DNA of 47,910 nt from Sphingomonas corticis (lineage in GTDB: Bacteria > Pseudomonadota > Alphaproteobacteria > Sphingomonadales > Sphingomonadaceae), in the NCBI RefSeq assembly GCF_012035195.1, contig NZ_JAAVJH010000017.1:1-47910 (forward strand). The letters are read 5' to 3'. Each line of letters begins with the position of its first letter. Positions within the stretch are counted from its first letter, which is position 1. Shown here piece after piece: positions 15,076 through 23,505 of this stretch. The notes below the pieces were generated by a model. It saw only the letters and a list, made by a program, of their open reading frames with translations. It was not told where the DNA came from and searched no databases. A program made the translations under genes and the position numbers.

Positions 15076-17403
15076 CTACGCCTTCACCGGCGCGGCGCGT
15101 CCGCCCTTCTTCTTGCCGGGCCGCTTCTTCGGCGCGGCGCCCTCCATCGCGAAGGACAGGGCATTGTCCTTCAGCTTCACCGTCACCTCGCCGCCGTGGA
15201 CCAGCTTGCCGAACAGCAGCTCCTCGGCCAGCGGCTGCTTGATCTTCTCCTGGATCAGGCGGCCCATCGGACGCGCGCCGTAGAGCTTGTCGTAGCCCTT
15301 CTCGGTCAGCCACGCCTTTGCCTCGTCGTCCAGCTTGATGTGGACGTCGCGGTCGGCGAGCTGGAGCTCGAGCTGCAGGACGAACTTGTCCACCACGCGG
15401 GCGACCACTTCCGGCGGCAGGTAGCCGAACGGCACGATCGCATCCAGGCGGTTGCGGAACTCCGGCGTGAACATCCGCTGCACCGCCTGCTCGTCCTCGC
15501 CCTCGCGCGTCAGGTTGCCGAAGCCCAGCGTCTCGCGCGCCATGTCGCTGGCGCCCGCGTTCGTCGTCATGATGAGGATGACGTTGCGGAAGTCGACGGT
15601 CTTGCCGTGCTGGTCGGTCAGGCGCCCGTTGTCCATCACCTGCAACAGGATGTTGAACAGATCGGGATGCGCCTTCTCGATCTCGTCCAGCAGCAGCACG
15701 CAGTGCGGGTTCTGGTCCACCGCGTCGGTCAGAAGGCCGCCCTGGTCGAAGCCGACGTACCCGGGGGGTGCACCGATCAGCCGGCTGACCGAATGCCGCT
15801 CCATATACTCGCTCATGTCGAAACGCTGGAGCGGGATGCCCATGATCTGCGACAGCTGCTTGGCGACCTCGGTCTTGCCGACGCCGGTCGGGCCGGTGAA
15901 CAGGTAGTTGCCGATCGGCTTCTCCGGATCGCGCAGCCCCGCGCGGGACAGTTTGATCGCGCTGGCCAGGTTCTCGATCGCCTTGTTCTGCCCGAACACG
16001 ACGCGCTTCAGGTCGGTCTCGAGATGCTCCAGCACCTTCTTGTCGTCGGTACTGACGCTCTTCGGCGGGATACGCGCCATGGTCGCGATCACGGCCTCGA
16101 TCTCGCGCGCGGTGATCGTCTTCTTCCGCTTGGCGGGCGCCACCAGCATCTGCATCGCGCCCACCTCGTCGATCACGTCGATCGCCTTGTCGGGCAGCTT
16201 GCGGTCGTTGATGTAGCGCGCCGACAGCTCCACCGCGCTCTTGATCGCGTCGGGCGTGTACTTGACGCTGTGATGCGTCTCGAACGCGGAGCGCAGCCCG
16301 GCGAGGATCTTGATCGTGTCCTCGATCGAAGGCTCGTTGACGTCGATCTTCTGGAAACGGCGCAGCAGCGCGCGGTCCTTCTCGAAGTGGTTGCGGAATT
16401 CCTTGTACGTGGTCGATCCGATGCAGCGGATCGTGCCGCCCGACAGCGCCGGCTTCAGCAGGTTGGACGCGTCCATCGCCCCGCCGCTGGTCGCGCCGGC
16501 GCCGATGACGGTGTGGATCTCGTCGATGAAGAGCACCGCGTGCGGCAGCTTCTCCAGCTCGTTGACGACCGCCTTCAGCCGCTCCTCGAAATCGCCGCGA
16601 TAGCGCGTGCCGGCCAGCAGCGCGCCCATGTCGAGCGAGTAGATCACCGCGGGCTTGAGCACGTCGGGCACGTCGCCCTCGACGATCTTGCGCGCCAGCC
16701 CCTCGGCGATGGCGGTCTTGCCGACGCCGGGATCGCCCACGTAGAGCGGGTTGTTCTTCGACCGGCGGCACAGGATCTGGATCGTCCGGTCGACCTCGGC
16801 CATGCGGCCGATCAGCGGGTCGACCTTGCCGACCTTCGCCTTCTCGTTCAGGTCGACGGTGAACTGCTTCAGCGCGCTCTCGCCCTTCTTGCCGCCGGCG
16901 TCCGCCTTCTCCTTCTTCTCCTCCTCGCCCGCGCCCTTGGCGCTGGTCGCCTCGGGCGTGGCGCTGCCCTTGCCGACGCCGTGGCTGATGAAGCTGACCG
17001 CGTCGAGGCGGCTCATGTCCTGCTGCTGGAGGAAGTAGACGGCGTAGCTCTCCCGCTCGGAAAACAGCGCGACGAGAACGTTGGCGCCGGTCACCTCGTC
17101 CCGACCGGACGACTGGACGTGCAGGATCGCGCGCTGGACGACGCGCTGGAACCCGCTGGTCGGCGAGGGATCGGTCGCCCCCTCCACCTTCAGCGCGCCG
17201 AGTTCGGTGTCGAGATAATGGGCGACGGTGGTCTTCAGCTCCGCCAGTTCCACGCCGCACGCGCTCATCACCTGACCGGCATGTTCGTCGTCGACCAGGG
17301 CGAGCAGCAGGTGCTCGAGCGTCGCATATTCGTGGCGGCGCGAGGAAGCGGCTTCCAGCGCCTTGTGGAGCGTGGTTTCGAGGGCGCTCGCGAAAGAGGG
17401 CAT
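15076..17403 (-). CDS. clpA: ATP-dependent Clp protease ATP-binding subunit ClpA
   Basis: 775 residues, normal for ClpA. The N-domain (HKALEAASSRRHEYATLEHL) binds ClpS or substrates. Two AAA+ modules follow: GDPGVGKTAIAEGLARK with VLFIDEIHTVIGAG, and GPTGVGKTEVAKQL with VLLLDEIEKAHPDLF. The loop TLGFG corresponds to the IGF/L tripeptide that docks on ClpP. The C-terminus is a basic KKRPGKKKGGRAAP tail, an odd extension. ClpA unfolds substrates for ClpP. The adaptor gene clpS, usually just upstream, is not there; a DUF1192 gene lies upstream after a 130-bp gap. Confidence 0.97.
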   Translation of the reverse strand: MPSFASALETTLHKALEAASSRRHEYATLEHLLLALVDDEHAGQVMSACGVELAELKTTVAHYLDTELGALKVEGATDPSPTSGFQRVVQRAILHVQSSGRDEVTGANVLVALFSERESYAVYFLQQQDMSRLDAVSFISHGVGKGSATPEATSAKGAGEEEKKEKADAGGKKGESALKQFTVDLNEKAKVGKVDPLIGRMAEVDRTIQILCRRSKNNPLYVGDPGVGKTAIAEGLARKIVEGDVPDVLKPAVIYSLDMGALLAGTRYRGDFEERLKAVVNELEKLPHAVLFIDEIHTVIGAGATSGGAMDASNLLKPALSGGTIRCIGSTTYKEFRNHFEKDRALLRRFQKIDVNEPSIEDTIKILAGLRSAFETHHSVKYTPDAIKSAVELSARYINDRKLPDKAIDVIDEVGAMQMLVAPAKRKKTITAREIEAVIATMARIPPKSVSTDDKKVLEHLETDLKRVVFGQNKAIENLASAIKLSRAGLRDPEKPIGNYLFTGPTGVGKTEVAKQLSQIMGIPLQRFDMSEYMERHSVSRLIGAPPGYVGFDQGGLLTDAVDQNPHCVLLLDEIEKAHPDLFNILLQVMDNGRLTDQHGKTVDFRNVILIMTTNAGASDMARETLGFGNLTREGEDEQAVQRMFTPEFRNRLDAIVPFGYLPPEVVARVVDKFVLQLELQLADRDVHIKLDDEAKAWLTEKGYDKLYGARPMGRLIQEKIKQPLAEELLFGKLVHGGEVTVKLKDNALSFAMEGAAPKKRPGKKKGGRAAPVKA

Positions 17404-17533
17404 TACGGTACTCCGATCGAACCGCGGGGGAGGCGCGGCTCCTTTCCACCTATGTCGGAAGGCAGGGCCCCCGCATCAAGCGGGACACCAACGCACCGGC
17501 GGCGATCGGGTCGCGGGGCCGGTGCGCCTGCGT

Positions 17534-17731
17534 TCACGACTTGAACAGCGCGTCGGCGCTGGCGCGATGCTGCGCCGCGCCGTCGATCCGGCGGCGGCAG
17601 CGCGCGACCTCCGCCTCCAGCGCGATGATCCTGGCCTCCAGCTCGGCGACGGACAGACGATCCAGGTCCTGCGCCAGCAGCGCGGCCAGCGGATCGCCCG
17701 GGCGCGGGCCGAGGATGTCGTCGAGGTCCAC
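17534..17731 (-). CDS. DUF1192 family protein
   Basis: 65 residues from the GTG at 17731 (VDLDDILGPRPGDP). The short DUF1192 pattern is clear: acidic N-terminus, then LDRLSVAELEARIIALEAEV, a coiled coil, then a basic stretch and ALFKS at the end. The family is confined mainly to alphaproteobacteria and has no assigned function. It is divergent from the quinone oxidoreductase gene, 87 bp away. Confidence 0.85.
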   Translation of the reverse strand: MDLDDILGPRPGDPLAALLAQDLDRLSVAELEARIIALEAEVARCRRRIDGAAQHRASADALFKS

Positions 17732-17818
17732 GAGCGCGAACGTTGACCCGCGCCGGGGCGAAGTCAATAAGCGCGTCGCGGGCGGTGCGACGAGGCACGG
17801 TCGAGGACGGGCAGACGC

Positions 17819-18826
17819 ATGAACGACGTGCCGAAGACGATGCGGGCGATCGATCCGGAGGCGCCGGGCGGGCCGGAGGTGCTGGTGCCGGTGGAGCGCC
17901 CCGTGCCGCGGCCGGCGCCGGGCGAGGTGCTGGTCCGCGTCGCCGCGGCGGGCGTCAACCGACCGGACGTGCTGCAGCGCCGCGGCCACTATCCTCCCCC
18001 GCCGGGCGCGCCGTCGACGCTGGGGCTGGAGTTCGCAGGCGAAGTGGTCGCGCTGGGCGAGGGCGCGGAGCCGGCGCTGCTGGGCCAGCTTGTGTGCGCG
18101 CTGGTGGCGGGCGGCGGCTATGCCGAATATGCGGTGGCACCCGCGGACCAGTGCCTGCCCGTGCCCGCCGCGCTCACCGCGGTGGAGGCGGCGGCGCTGC
18201 CGGAGACGCTCTACACCGTGTGGACCAACCTGTTCGAGCGCGGCTTCGCGACCGAGGGCGATACCGTGCTGGTCCATGGCGGCACCAGCGGCATCGGCAC
18301 GATGGCGATCGCGCTGGCGCGCGCCTTCGGCCTGAGGATCATCGTCACCGCCGGTTCGCCGGAGAAGGTTGCCGCCGCGCTGGCGCTGGGCGCCCACCAC
18401 GCGATCGACTATCGCGCGGAGGATTTCGTCGCGCGGGTGAAGGAGATCACCGGCGGTCGCGGGTGTGCGGTCGTGCTGGACATGGTCGGCGGCGACTACG
18501 TGCCGCGCAACCTGCAATGCCTGGCCGACGACGGGCGCCACGTCTCCATCGCGGTGCAGGGCGGCGCGTCGGCGACGATTCCGCTGTTCGACGTCATGCG
18601 CCGCCGCCTGACGCTGACGGGATCGACGCTGCGCGCGCGCGAGGCCGGCTTCAAGGCGCTGGTGACGGACGAGATCGCACGCACGGTGTGGCCGCATGTG
18701 GAGGCCGGGCGGGTGAAGCCGGTGATCGACTGCACCTACCCGCTGGCCGAGGCCGCGGCGGCGCACGCCCGCATGGAGGCGGGGGACCATGTCGGCAAGA
18801 TCGTGCTGACGATGGCGCGCGACTGA
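17819..18826 (+). CDS. NAD(P)H quinone oxidoreductase, PIG3/Qor type MDR
   Basis: 335 residues. A medium-chain dehydrogenase/reductase without zinc ligands, the quinone reductase branch. GVNRPDVLQRRGHYPPPPG and TLGLEFAGEVVALGEG are typical of the PIG3/TP53I3 subgroup. The Rossmann motif is VLVHGGTSGIGTMAIALA, and the C-terminus ends HVGKIVLTM as usual. It should reduce quinones or enones with NADPH in the cytosol. It is transcribed away from the DUF1192 gene and converges on the small secreted protein gene at 18919. Confidence 0.92.
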   Translation: MNDVPKTMRAIDPEAPGGPEVLVPVERPVPRPAPGEVLVRVAAAGVNRPDVLQRRGHYPPPPGAPSTLGLEFAGEVVALGEGAEPALLGQLVCALVAGGGYAEYAVAPADQCLPVPAALTAVEAAALPETLYTVWTNLFERGFATEGDTVLVHGGTSGIGTMAIALARAFGLRIIVTAGSPEKVAAALALGAHHAIDYRAEDFVARVKEITGGRGCAVVLDMVGGDYVPRNLQCLADDGRHVSIAVQGGASATIPLFDVMRRRLTLTGSTLRAREAGFKALVTDEIARTVWPHVEAGRVKPVIDCTYPLAEAAAAHARMEAGDHVGKIVLTMARD

Positions 18827-18863
18827 CGCCCGCCGGCCTGCACCCCGCGGGCCGAAAACGAGA

Positions 18864-18897
18864 GAACGGGCCGCACCGACGCCGGCACGACCCGTTC
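18864..18897 (-). terminator. possible terminator hairpin between convergent genes
   Basis: GAACGGG at 18864-18870 pairs with CCCGTTC at 18891-18897, with an inner GCCG/CGGC pairing. On the minus strand the hairpin is followed by TCTCGTTTTC, a weak T run, so it may end the 86-residue gene at 18919. On the plus strand no T run follows. Confidence 0.35.
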
Positions 18898-18918
18898 CCC
18901 CTGCCATCGGCGTGGCGA

Positions 18919-19179
18919 TCAGTTGCTGTCGCTGTCGTCGTCGTCGTCCGAGGTCAGCACCAGCACGCCTGCGGTCAGCGCCGCCAGGATGCCGATGTTG
19001 ATGAGCGTCGACGACCCGACGTCCGCGCCGATGCGGCTTGCCTTCGGTGCCTTGGACGCCGCGCGCGCGACGGACAGCGACGCGGCCCCGTTCGCCGGCG
19101 CGGGTGCGGCGGGCGCGGCGCTGGCGGCGGTGGAAACGGCGAGAAGAGCCGACCCGGCGAGGATCGAGATGATGCGCAT
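18919..19179 (-). CDS. small exported membrane protein with acidic tail
   Basis: 86 residues. A signal peptide (MRIISILAGSALLAVSTAASA) is followed by an Ala/Pro linker, then one hydrophobic helix (LINIGILAALTAGVLVL) and the tail TSDDDDDSDSN. GGGAGA lies upstream of the ATG at 19179. Small exported proteins of this layout are often annotated as hypothetical; I know of no function. The second hydrophobic segment should anchor it in the inner membrane. Confidence 0.7.
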   Translation of the reverse strand: MRIISILAGSALLAVSTAASAAPAAPAPANGAASLSVARAASKAPKASRIGADVGSSTLINIGILAALTAGVLVLTSDDDDDSDSN

Positions 19180-19321
19180 GTTGGTGTCTCCCTGTCGCGT
19201 GCTCCCTTCGCCGCCCGGCTGGCCGAGTCAACGGGGCGCGCGTGGCGCGACGGCTAAAGCACCGACGTGTTGCACTTGTGCGACATGATTGTCGCCGAAC
19301 CGGCATGATCGCGCCACGCGA

Positions 19322-19350
19322 TTGTCACCGTGCCGCGACGCCGGTGTAAC
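19322..19350 (+). promoter_or_regulatory. PHO-box-like direct repeats
   Basis: Three 7-mers in 11-bp register, TTGTCAC (19322), CCGCGAC (19333) and GTGTAAC (19344), resemble the CTGTCAT/CTGTAAC half-sites of PhoB boxes. A further ATTGTCGCCG at 19288 is a direct repeat of ATTGTCACCG at 19321, 33 bp apart (three periods). The set ends 43 bp before the metallophosphoesterase ATG. The middle unit is a poor match, so this is a hypothesis. Confidence 0.35.
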
Positions 19351-19393
19351 ATCGCCGCGCTACGCCGCCGGCAGGATCACGCGGGAACCTGCC

Positions 19394-20248
19394 ATGCCGA
19401 CCGCCACCATCGCCCGCCTCTCGCCCCGTGCGCGGCCCAGCCGGCCGGAGGCGAGCGTTTCGCGCACGCGCTACCGCACCATCTTCATCAGCGACGTCCA
19501 CCTGGGCAGCCGCGGGTGCAACGCCGACCTGCTGATCGACTTCCTCGACCATGTCGACAGCGAGACGATGTACCTGGTCGGCGACATCATCGACGGGTGG
19601 CAGCTGAAGCGCCGCTTCTTCTGGCCGGCCGCGCACAACGACGTCATCTGGCGGCTGATGAAGCGGGCGCGGCGGGGCACGCGCATGATCTACATCCCCG
19701 GCAACCACGACGAGATGTTCCGCCAGTTCGCCGGCCTCGACTTCGGCGGGATACAGATCCGGCGCAAGGCGATCCACGAGACCGCCGACGGGCGTCGCCT
19801 GCTGGTGCTCCACGGGGACGAGTTCGACGCGATCACGCTGTCGCACCGCTGGCTCGCCCATGTCGGCGACGCCGCCTACACGCTGCTGATGGCGCTGAAC
19901 CGCCGGGTCAGCGCGGTGCGGCGGCGCTTCGGCATGCCCTATTGGTCGCTCAGCAAGCACGCCAAGGCGAAGGTGAAGAACGCGGTCGCCTTCATTTCCC
20001 GGTTCGAGGAGATCGTCGCGGAGGCGGCGGGCGCGCGCGGCGTCCACGGCGTGGTGTGCGGTCACATCCACACCGCCGATATGCGCGAGATCGCCGGCGT
20101 CGCCTATTACAACGACGGCGATTGGGTGGAGAGCTGCACCGCGCTGGTCGAACATCACGACGGCCGGATGGAGGTGCTGCACTGGGCCGACGTCATCGCC
20201 GCGCGGGCGGCGAGCGAGGTGGTCGCCGCAGTGACGATCGCGGCGTGA
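19394..20248 (+). CDS. calcineurin-like metallophosphoesterase (LpxH/PlcP type)
   Basis: 284 residues from the ATG at 19394. All five metal-binding blocks are present: FISDVHLGSRG (DxH), GDIIDGW, GNHDE, LHGDEFD and CGHIHTADM (GHxH). Proteins of this type are usually annotated UDP-2,3-diacylglucosamine diphosphatase. In alphaproteobacteria the same type next to a glycosyltransferase has been shown to be PlcP, a phospholipase C that releases diacylglycerol for lipid remodelling under phosphate starvation. Here a glycosyltransferase follows 138 bp downstream on the same strand, which favours the PlcP reading. PHO-box-like repeats upstream agree. Sequence alone does not separate the two activities. 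Confidence 0.85.
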   Translation: MPTATIARLSPRARPSRPEASVSRTRYRTIFISDVHLGSRGCNADLLIDFLDHVDSETMYLVGDIIDGWQLKRRFFWPAAHNDVIWRLMKRARRGTRMIYIPGNHDEMFRQFAGLDFGGIQIRRKAIHETADGRRLLVLHGDEFDAITLSHRWLAHVGDAAYTLLMALNRRVSAVRRRFGMPYWSLSKHAKAKVKNAVAFISRFEEIVAEAAGARGVHGVVCGHIHTADMREIAGVAYYNDGDWVESCTALVEHHDGRMEVLHWADVIAARAASEVVAAVTIAA

Positions 20249-20282
20249 TGGGCATTCTTCTCCACATCCACAATCCCCTCCC

Positions 20283-20347
20283 CGTTCGTGCTGAGCTTGT
20301 CGAAGTCCGTGCCACGGGCACGCACTTCGACAAGCTCAGTGCGAACG
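20283..20347. repeat. sphingomonad palindromic repeat, copy 1
   Basis: Arms at 20283-20306 and 20324-20347 pair over 21 of 24 positions around the core CTGAGCTTGTCGAAGT. The central segment itself holds a small CGTGCC/GGCACG hairpin. It lies between the metallophosphoesterase and glycosyltransferase genes. Related copies are at 22192, 31185 and 32640. Confidence 0.85.
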
Positions 20348-20386
20348 GCAGCTAGTGGCCTTCTCGATGCCCTGGGGCAAAATCGC

Positions 20387-21406
20387 ATGAGGATCGCAAT
20401 CGTCACCGACGCCTGGGCGCCGCAGGTGAACGGCGTGGTGCGCACGCTGACCGCCACGCGCGCGGCGCTGGTCGCGATGGGGCACGAGGTCATGGTGGTC
20501 TCGCCCGACCTGTTCCGCTCCGTCCCCTGCCCCACCTATCCCGAGATCCGGCTCGCACTGGCCCCGCGCGGCGTCGGGCAGCGGCTGGCGGCGTTCGCGC
20601 CGGACGCGATCCACCTGTCGACGGAGGGGCCGCTGTGCCTCGCCGCGCGGCACTGGTGCCTGACGCGCGGCCTGCCGTTCACCACCGCCTATCACACGCA
20701 GTTCCCCGACTATGTCGCGGCGCGCACCGGGCTGCGGCCGGAATGGGTGTGGAGCTACATCCGCTGGTTCCACCGTCCCGCCGCCGCGGTGCTGGCGGCG
20801 ACGCCCTCGGTCGAGGCGACGCTCCGCGCGCACGGCATCGCGCAGGTGCGCCGCTGGGGCCGCGGCGTCGACCGGGCGCTGTTCCGCACCACGGGGCCGC
20901 GCGACGCGGCGATGGCCGCGCTGCCCGGTCCGGTCCTGCTCCACGTCGGCCGCGTGGCGGTGGAGAAGAACATCGCCGCCTTCCTGTCGCTGGACGTGTC
21001 CGGCACGAAGGTGGTGGTGGGCGACGGCCCCGCGCGCGCTGCGCTGGCCGCGCGATTCCCTGGCGCGCTGTTCCTGGGCCAGCGCGGCGGCGAGGCGCTG
21101 GCGGCCTGTTACCGCGCGGCCGATGCGCTCGTCTTCCCCAGCCTGACCGACACCTTCGGCCTGGTCATGGCGGAGGCGATGGCGTGCGGCACCCCGGTCG
21201 CCGCCTTTCCGGTGGCCGGGCCGCTCGACGTGCTGGCCGGGGGCGGCGGCGCGATGAACGCGGACCTTGCCCGTGCGGTCTCCGCCGCGCTCGCGCTCGA
21301 CCGGGCGGCGGTGGCGCGCCGAGGCGCCCGCTTCGACTGGACCGCGGCCGCGTGCCAGTTCCTCGCCGCGCTCGCTCCCCTGCCGCCCGACCGCCTCGCC
21401 GCCTGA
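20387..21406 (+). CDS. GT4-family glycosyltransferase (Agt/MgtA-like)
   Basis: 339 residues from the ATG at 20387 (MRIAIVTDAWAPQVNGVVRT), the typical start of this family; the longer frame runs into the palindromic repeat. The N-domain has the nucleotide-sugar transferase pattern NGVVRTL. The C-domain has LLHVGRVAVEKNI and the GT4 E-x7-E region FPSLTDTFGLVMAEAMACGTPV. It probably transfers a hexose from a nucleotide sugar to a lipid at the inner membrane face. Next to a PlcP-like enzyme it could be Agt, which glycosylates the diacylglycerol that PlcP makes. A mannosyltransferase acting on another acceptor is the alternative. Confidence 0.87.
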   Translation: MRIAIVTDAWAPQVNGVVRTLTATRAALVAMGHEVMVVSPDLFRSVPCPTYPEIRLALAPRGVGQRLAAFAPDAIHLSTEGPLCLAARHWCLTRGLPFTTAYHTQFPDYVAARTGLRPEWVWSYIRWFHRPAAAVLAATPSVEATLRAHGIAQVRRWGRGVDRALFRTTGPRDAAMAALPGPVLLHVGRVAVEKNIAAFLSLDVSGTKVVVGDGPARAALAARFPGALFLGQRGGEALAACYRAADALVFPSLTDTFGLVMAEAMACGTPVAAFPVAGPLDVLAGGGGAMNADLARAVSAALALDRAAVARRGARFDWTAAACQFLAALAPLPPDRLAA

Positions 21407-21451
21407 CGACTTGCCCTCGCGGCGCGACCGCACTAAGTCTGCCGCCGTACA

Positions 21452-21479
21452 GGCCGCTCCGCGCAGGGGCGGCCGTTTT
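21452..21479 (+). terminator. Rho-independent terminator upstream of trcR
   Basis: GGCCGC at 21452-21457 pairs with GCGGCC at 21469-21474, followed by GTTTTA. It lies 45 bp after the glycosyltransferase stop and about 20 bp before the trcR start, so it probably ends the upstream transcript. Being so close to trcR, it would lie in the leader of trcR only if trcR is read from further upstream. Confidence 0.6.
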
Positions 21480-21498
21480 ACGTTTTCAGGAGTTCCGC

Positions 21499-22176
21499 AT
21501 GGCCCAGCCGCTCATGCCCCACGCCACCGCTTCCTGGCTGGTCGACAATACCGCGCTCTCCTTCGAGCAGATCGCCGACTTCTGCGGCCTCCACATCCTC
21601 GAAGTGCAGGCGATCGCGGACGACACCGCCGCGACGAAGCTGACCGGGCGCGATCCCGTGCGCGCGCACGAGGTGACGCAGGAGGAGATCGACAAGGCGC
21701 AGGCCGATCCCGACTATCGCATGACGATGACCAAGGGGCCGGAGCAGGTGCGCCGCACCAAGGGCCCGCGCTACACCCCGGTCAGCAAGCGGCAGGACAA
21801 GCCGGACGGCATCGCCTGGATCATCCGCAACCATCCGGAGATCACCGACGGGCAGATCAGCCAGCTGATCGGCACCACGCGCACCACGATCGCGGCGATC
21901 CGCGACCGCAGCCACTGGAACATCGCCAACATCACGCCAAAGGACCCGGTGACGCTGGGCCTGACGTCGCAGCGCGAGCTGGACGCCGCGGTGTCGAAGG
22001 CGGCGAAGGCGGCGGGGATCGAGAACGCGCCGACCGACACGCGGCTGGACGGCGACCGCGAGGCGCTGATCGCCTCGCTGCGTGCCGAGCGCGAGCAGGC
22101 CGCGCGCGATGCCGAGCACGCGGGCGAGGATGCGCCGACGCTGCCGGGCGGGTTCGTCGATCCGTTCCGGCGCTGA
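21499..22176 (+). CDS. trcR: cell-cycle transcriptional regulator TrcR (DUF1013)
   Basis: 225 residues from the ATG at 21499, with CAGGAG upstream. The protein matches the DUF1013 family along its length: MPHATASWLVDNTALSFEQI, then FCGLHILEVQAIADD, then KGPRYTPVSKRQDKPDGIAW, then a helix-turn-helix-like part ITDGQISQLIGTTRTTIAAI. In Caulobacter TrcR acts in the cell-cycle circuit that controls ctrA. The C-terminal 40 residues are charged and variable. The family is almost limited to alphaproteobacteria and is one of the better taxonomic markers in this window. Confidence 0.92.
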   Translation: MAQPLMPHATASWLVDNTALSFEQIADFCGLHILEVQAIADDTAATKLTGRDPVRAHEVTQEEIDKAQADPDYRMTMTKGPEQVRRTKGPRYTPVSKRQDKPDGIAWIIRNHPEITDGQISQLIGTTRTTIAAIRDRSHWNIANITPKDPVTLGLTSQRELDAAVSKAAKAAGIENAPTDTRLDGDREALIASLRAEREQAARDAEHAGEDAPTLPGGFVDPFRR

Positions 22177-22191
22177 GCCGCGCATCCCGAT

Positions 22192-22260
22192 CCGTTTGGG
22201 CTGAGCGAAGTCGAAGCCCATGCGTTGTGCGTGCCCTTCGACTTCGCTCAGGGCGAACGG
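22192..22260. repeat. sphingomonad palindromic repeat, copy 2
   Basis: Arms built on GCTGAGCGAAGTCGAAG and CTTCGACTTCGCTCAG, ending in GCGAACGG. A lone half-copy of the other variant (GGTGCTGAGCTTGTCG) lies at 22301-22316. Both sit in the 229-bp gap between trcR and the MBL gene, in which no gene is seen. Confidence 0.85.
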
Positions 22261-22405
22261 GGGTTGGAGGGAGCCGCTGAAGCCACGCCCGACTGTCGTT
22301 GGTGCTGAGCTTGTCGTCGCATTGTTCGTCATTCTCGGAGCGCCCTGCACGGCGCGCTAAGCCGATCGCTTCACTTGCGCCCGCCGGCCTGATAGCGTCG
22401 CGCGC

Positions 22406-23488
22406 ATGGCAACCCACTACCAGCGCGCATTGATCGGCGACGAGAGCCTGACGCCCACCAGCGCCGCCGGCCTCACCTTCCCGTTCGGCGACCGCGCGCC
22501 GCAGCCGGGCGAGCTGCTGACCGTCGCCCCCGGCATCCGTTGGTGGCGGGTGCCGATGTCGGGACCGCTGAAGCACGTCAACGGCCTGATCCTCGACGAC
22601 GGTGAGGGCGTGATGGCGATCGACACCGGCACCGCGTCCCCACGCTCGACCGAGGCGTGGAACGCGATCCTCGACGGGCCGCTGGCCGGAACGCCCGTCA
22701 CGCGCATCCTGTGCACGCACATGCACCCCGACCACATCGGTCTCGCCGGCTGGCTCGCGCGCCGCTTCGACGCGCCCATCCTGATGACGCGGACCGAGTG
22801 GCTGATGGCGCGGATGCTGTCGTCGGACCAGCGCGACCGGGTGCCCGACGAGCAGATCGACTTCTGGCGCGGCTGCGGCTGGAGCGAGGAGCAGATCGCG
22901 AGCGCGGAAAAGGGCGGGTTTGCCCGGTTCGGCAAGATGATCGCGCGGCTGCCGCTCGGCTACACGCGCATCGTCGATGGCGAGGTCTTGACGATCGGCG
23001 GCGCACGATGGCGCGTGGTGGTCGGCAGCGGCCACTCGCCCGAGCACGCCTGCCTGCTGGACGAGGAGCGCCGCATCCTGATCGCGGGCGACCAGGTGCT
23101 GCCGCGGATCAGCTCCAACGTGTCGCTCCACGTCAACGAGCCGGGCGCCGACCCGCTGGGCGAGTGGCTGGCGTCGATCGCGCGCTTTCGCCGGCTGCCC
23201 GACGACCTTCTGGTGCTGCCGGGACACGGCGATCCGTTCACCGGCCTCCATGCCCGGCTCGATGCGCTGGAGCGGGAGCATCTCGACCGGCTGGAGGCGC
23301 TCCACGCGCATCTCGCCGAGCCGCGCCGTGCGGTGGATTGTTTCGCGCAGCTGTTCCGTCGCCCGATCGGACCGGACGTGATCGGCATGGCCACGGGCGA
23401 GACGCTGGCGCACCTGCGCCGTCTGGAGGTGACGGGACGGGCGGTGCGCACCACGCGCGACGGCGTGTGGTGGTATTCGCGCGCCTGA
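22406..23488 (+). CDS. MBL-fold metallo-hydrolase
   Basis: 360 residues. The metallo-beta-lactamase fold is shown by the metal motif THMHPDHIG (HxHxDH), the later ligands VGSGHSPEHACL and IAGDQVLPRI, and the last His in LPGHGDPFTG. A C-terminal helical part of about 80 residues (LDALEREHLDRLEALHAHL) precedes a winged-helix-like end. The class includes hydrolases of thioesters and cyclic nucleotides; the substrate cannot be told. It is followed by the exonuclease gene after 17 bp, so the two may share a transcript. Confidence 0.9.
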   Translation: MATHYQRALIGDESLTPTSAAGLTFPFGDRAPQPGELLTVAPGIRWWRVPMSGPLKHVNGLILDDGEGVMAIDTGTASPRSTEAWNAILDGPLAGTPVTRILCTHMHPDHIGLAGWLARRFDAPILMTRTEWLMARMLSSDQRDRVPDEQIDFWRGCGWSEEQIASAEKGGFARFGKMIARLPLGYTRIVDGEVLTIGGARWRVVVGSGHSPEHACLLDEERRILIAGDQVLPRISSNVSLHVNEPGADPLGEWLASIARFRRLPDDLLVLPGHGDPFTGLHARLDALEREHLDRLEALHAHLAEPRRAVDCFAQLFRRPIGPDVIGMATGETLAHLRRLEVTGRAVRTTRDGVWWYSRA

Positions 23489-23505
23489 AGCCCCATGTAA
23501 CGGGC

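Noticed and set aside
13286..17449. 1387-codon minus-strand frame joining the GGDEF gene with an out-of-frame clpA region
   Set aside because: The upstream part is a frame-shifted reading of clpA without family features. The real gene starts at 14959 with a signal peptide.
17404..17533. Search for clpS in the gap upstream of clpA
   Set aside because: No frame with ClpS features is seen in the 130 bp.
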